A stretch of 48,168 nt of DNA. Origin: CAYRFQ01 sp964423615 (GTDB taxonomy: Bacteria > Planctomycetota > Planctomycetia > Gemmatales > Gemmataceae). Both the position numbers and the translations under genes were made by a program. Shown piece after piece: positions 45,382-48,168 of this stretch. The stretch covers positions 1-48,168 of the forward strand of contig CAYRFQ010000051.1 in the NCBI GenBank assembly GCA_964423615.1. The letters are read 5' to 3'. Each line of letters starts with the position of its first letter. Positions within the stretch are counted from its first letter, which is position 1. The notes beneath the pieces are model-generated. The model saw only the letters and a program-made list of their open reading frames with translations. It searched no databases and was not told the origin of the DNA.

Positions 45382-45843
45382 ATGCTTTCCAAGCAACAAG
45401 AAATCTCCGTCACAAACCAACAAGAAGTTGTGCCAATCGACCCTGCACGTTGCCGTGAAGTCGCCGAGGTGGTGCTAGGCGGAGAAAGCATCTCCAGTTA
45501 CGAAATCGGCATCGCGTTTGTCGACAACAAGGCAATTCATGAACTGAATGTCCGCTTTTTGGGACACGATTACCCCACTGACATCTTGACCTTTCCAGAC
45601 ACAGGACCAAGATCGCGGCCTCTGAGCGGTGAACTCGTGATCAGTGCCGAATACGCCAGCGAAGAAGCCAAAGAGCGAGGACATGCAGTTGCCGACGAAC
45701 TCGCCCTCTACGTCATCCACGGAATTTTGCACCTTTGTGGGGAAGACGACAAGTCCGAGGAAGATTCGGCGCACATGCGTGAAAGTGAACGGTACTATCT
45801 AGGCGAACTGGGGTTACCAGACATAACCCACGATGACGACTGA
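45382..45843 (+). CDS. ybeY: rRNA-maturation endoribonuclease YbeY
   Basis: 153 residues from the ATG at 45382 (weak ribosome-binding site). YbeY is a zinc-dependent endoribonuclease for 16S rRNA 3'-end maturation and ribosome quality control. Visible: IGIAFVDNKAIHELNVRFLGHDYPTDILTF and VIHGILHLCGEDD. The signature is normally HGxLHLxGYDH; here the third metal-binding position is Asp (GEDD), a substitution I believe occurs in planctomycete relatives and which can still bind zinc. The downstream DUF1704 gene overlaps or closely follows. Confidence 0.9.
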   Translation: MLSKQQEISVTNQQEVVPIDPARCREVAEVVLGGESISSYEIGIAFVDNKAIHELNVRFLGHDYPTDILTFPDTGPRSRPLSGELVISAEYASEEAKERGHAVADELALYVIHGILHLCGEDDKSEEDSAHMRESERYYLGELGLPDITHDDD

Positions 45844-45934
45844 CTCGGCGTCGTGGTTTCGAGCGGCGAACTCCCTTAACACTCTGGGAATCTCCCATGC
45901 AGCAATTAGCCTTCCCTTGGAAATCATCTCGGCC

Positions 45935-47887
45935 ATGACCACAAAGCCCTCTCGAAATGTTCCTGCCAAGTCGAAGCCTGCCATCTCTCCCTCTCTTGTC
46001 GAAGGGATCTGTCTCAAACTGGCAAGAAACCAACGAGTGCGGCGTAAACTGCCCGGAGGAGGTCGTTTGCACTTCGACCGACAGCTCCCGTTCCTTTGCG
46101 TCTACCGGCGGCCTCCAGAGACCGAAGACGGTGCGACCGAGCGATTGGTTACAGGAGAAGCGGCGTACCTCGTGGCTTCGGGGACTTCGGAATTCCGCCC
46201 AGGCGTTTCGCTGTTGGTTCGGAGGATCGTCGAGACTCTCGCCCCAGAATTCGGTGCCTTCCTAATCGTTGAGATTTGGGCTGGCTCCAGTGAGGGCCAA
46301 CTCCATAACGAAGACAATACTCCTCAATTGCCCCGGTTCACCATTCGAACTGGGATCAGCGTCTCACTGACTTCGACCATCGAAGCATTGAACAAACGAC
46401 TCAAGCGAGTCAAGGTGCTCAAGCAAAGTGTCACGGTGGATGTGGTTCGCGATGGAATTGGCTATCCTCCAAGCCTCCGACCCATTCTGACGGGGGCCGA
46501 AGCATCGAATTTGAACTGCTCGTTTCTGGGCGTCTCGGTTCCGCCAGTCTACCGCGATCCGAATTCTCCAGAAGGGTTTCCGTTATTGGCCCGTTCCCTT
46601 CGAAGGCCTCTCAGTTTGGCCCTCCGACAAGCCTATTTTGAATTCGCTCGAACACGAACCACTCATTCACCGCCACACTTTCACTCGCTGGGGCCCAAAG
46701 CCGTTGTGAAGGTCGTTTGGGATGTCGATCAACAGCTTGCGAACGTGAGCGACGAGTTCGACTACCTGTTGCAGCTAACTCCGGTGAACACTCTCGACGC
46801 CTGGAAGCAATTTCGAACTGACGAATTCGAAAAAACTCCCGAGTTCTTCTATCGACCTTTGCCGGTGGATCCCACCCTACTGAAACGCAAGCTGTTCACA
46901 ATCCCGATCGAGCGAGTGGAAGATCCCGCCCTCCAACAGCTCTTCCAGGAGAAACAAGAAGAACTCGAACTCAAGCTCACAATGCTGCGGGACAGAGACA
47001 CCCCAAAATTTCTGTACGAGAGCTTGCAACTGTTTGGGACGGCCGACGATGAGTTGGTCGCTTTGGCGAGGGAACTGCTCGCGTACATAAACGGCCAGAC
47101 CGAACGAGACAACAGACAGCAGGTCAACGCAGTCCAGTTTGCCAAACGTGTCGGTGCCGAGTTGGAGTTTTATCGGCATTCATTTCCACAGTTCACCGCG
47201 ACAGCACGAGTGACGACCTCCGTCAGCGGTCTGATTGTGTCGCGTGGCGAACTACTGATCAACTCAGACTTGAGCATACCCAGGTGTCGCGTGGAAGCGT
47301 TGATTGCCCACGAGGTCGGGACTCATTTGCTGACCTATTACAACGCCCAAATACAACCACTCCAACAACTCCATGCGGGGCTCGCAAGCTACGAAGAATT
47401 ACAAGAGGGGCTCGCCGTTCTGTCGGAATACCTGGTGGGGGGACTGGACTCTGGTCGAGTGCGACAACTCGCAGGGCGAGTCATTGCCGTCAGAGCGTTG
47501 ACGGACGGAGCATCGTTCGTCGAGACCTTCCGGCTCCTCAACGGAGAATACGGATTCACGAAGCGAATGGCTTACACGATAACCATGCGGGTGTATCGAG
47601 GGGGTGGGCTCACCAAAGACGTGGTCTACTTACGGGGGCTCGTAGGAATTCTTGAGTACGTGCAAAAAGGAGGCGATTTGGAGCCACTCCTCCTCGGCAA
47701 GATGGCCGTCAAACATATCCCAATTATGAAGGAGCTTCAGTATCGCAACGTGCTAAAGCCCGTTCCCATCATTCCGCGATACTTGCAACAACCGGTGTCA
47801 TTCGGGCGTCTGGAGAAGTTGCGAGGGGCCGAAAGCTCGGTCGTCGCTTTAGTACGCGATGAGGCTTCCGACCAAGATACAGAATGA
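45935..47887 (+). CDS. DUF1704 / QEGLA-motif metallopeptidase-like protein (MATCAP/flavohemoglobin-modulator family)
   Basis: 650 residues from the ATG at 45935; an ATG at 45833 overlapping the ybeY stop is an alternative and neither has a strong ribosome-binding site. The DUF1704 core shows HEVGTHLLTYYNAQ (an HExxxH zinc motif) and EELQEGLAVLSEYL (the QEGLA motif), spaced as in the family, plus ARVTTSVSGLIVSRGELLIN upstream. Eukaryotic relatives (MATCAP) are tubulin tyrosine carboxypeptidases with the HExxxH site; bacterial members have been annotated as flavohemoglobin-expression modulators without firm proof. The N-terminal 300 residues resemble a DUF1704-associated region. No signal peptide. 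Substrate unknown. Confidence 0.85.
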   Translation: MTTKPSRNVPAKSKPAISPSLVEGICLKLARNQRVRRKLPGGGRLHFDRQLPFLCVYRRPPETEDGATERLVTGEAAYLVASGTSEFRPGVSLLVRRIVETLAPEFGAFLIVEIWAGSSEGQLHNEDNTPQLPRFTIRTGISVSLTSTIEALNKRLKRVKVLKQSVTVDVVRDGIGYPPSLRPILTGAEASNLNCSFLGVSVPPVYRDPNSPEGFPLLARSLRRPLSLALRQAYFEFARTRTTHSPPHFHSLGPKAVVKVVWDVDQQLANVSDEFDYLLQLTPVNTLDAWKQFRTDEFEKTPEFFYRPLPVDPTLLKRKLFTIPIERVEDPALQQLFQEKQEELELKLTMLRDRDTPKFLYESLQLFGTADDELVALARELLAYINGQTERDNRQQVNAVQFAKRVGAELEFYRHSFPQFTATARVTTSVSGLIVSRGELLINSDLSIPRCRVEALIAHEVGTHLLTYYNAQIQPLQQLHAGLASYEELQEGLAVLSEYLVGGLDSGRVRQLAGRVIAVRALTDGASFVETFRLLNGEYGFTKRMAYTITMRVYRGGGLTKDVVYLRGLVGILEYVQKGGDLEPLLLGKMAVKHIPIMKELQYRNVLKPVPIIPRYLQQPVSFGRLEKLRGAESSVVALVRDEASDQDTE

Positions 47888-48168
47888 TGACCAAAGCTCC
47901 AACTCAGAGGAGTCGAAAGAGCCTATACAGTCGTCACCGTTCAGGGTCCAAGGTTGTTTTTCTGTCGCGAACGCTCATTGCCGCAATCCTTGCACGTGAG
48001 GCGGCCAGTGCGAATAGGGGGACTTCTAAACGATGTTCGATCGCACTGGTAGCTTTGAGTGAGTGGATTTGTACAGGCGCGTTACTTGTCCTGGTTTCGA
48101 AATCGTTGAAGGTCCTAGTGCATCATCCAGTCTTAATTTTGGGGTAGAGTCGCTTGAGTTTTCGTCTC

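Noticed and set aside
47884..48147. 87-codon frame overlapping the DUF1704 stop
   Set aside because: The ATGA overlap is attractive, but composition is not protein-like, no family is recognisable and the region is at the window edge. Positions 47888-48168 therefore hold nothing I can support.

Overview
The window looks like a chromosomal segment from a planctomycete, most likely the Gemmata group (Gemmataceae). The lineage call rests on protein families recognised by eye: a TIGR02996 protein with leucine-rich repeats, a DUF1559 protein with a prepilin-type N-terminus, two DUF1552 proteins (one paired with a DUF1592-type cytochrome), transmembrane Ser/Thr kinases, one of them fused to a sulfatase-modifying-factor (SUMF1/FGE) domain, a PQQ-type sugar dehydrogenase fused to cytochrome c, and a surface protein with the planctomycete 'LExxDRxLP' N-terminus. 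No species can be named.

Layout. 1-1500: 5'-truncated RHS gene with an AT-rich C-terminal tip and an intrinsic terminator. 1538-6625: divergent GSDH-cytochrome fusion and a zinc-ribbon membrane protein. 6612-7857: a graveyard of a kinase/WD40 pseudogene, an IS110-like fragment and inverted repeat copies. 7858-12828: secreted esterases, CbiX, a Ser/Thr kinase and a LURP-one-like protein. 12943-17457: caspase-like/SUMF1 fusion, a solitary DUF1552 protein, and a coupled pair of zinc-finger proteins, one a small RING-like protein whose membrane tail lies beyond an in-frame TGA. 18108-24239: DUF1559 protein, small lipoprotein, TIGR02996-LRR gene beside a decayed paralogue, class-3-lipase-like protein lacking its serine, and a lipoprotein. 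24405-28616: GT39-type glycosyltransferase, LamG/G8 pseudogene and a propeller protein.

29084-39465: the DUF1592/DUF1552 pair, secreted SUMF1 protein, secreted LRR protein, kinase-TM-SUMF1 fusion, sialidase-like propeller and a one-repeat WD40 remnant. 39462-43009: mobile DNA next to tRNA-Leu(CAA), namely a tyrosine recombinase cut short by a 204-bp AT-rich element with 22-bp inverted termini, an 18-bp inverted repeat, and a frameshifted ISKra4-like transposase. 43089-47887: housekeeping block with metK, an envelope protein, ybeY and a DUF1704 'QEGLA' metallopeptidase-like gene.

Most genes encode exported or membrane proteins (signal peptides, Tat motifs, lipoboxes), so the theme is cell-surface chemistry plus Ser/Thr kinase signalling, broken up by many small pseudogenes. 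The strongest leads for something undescribed are the RING-like/zinc-ribbon membrane pair (16172-17457), the kinase-LOR pair (10605-12828), and two apparent pseudo-enzymes: a caspase-like domain with His replaced by Tyr, and a class-3 lipase with Ser replaced by Gly.
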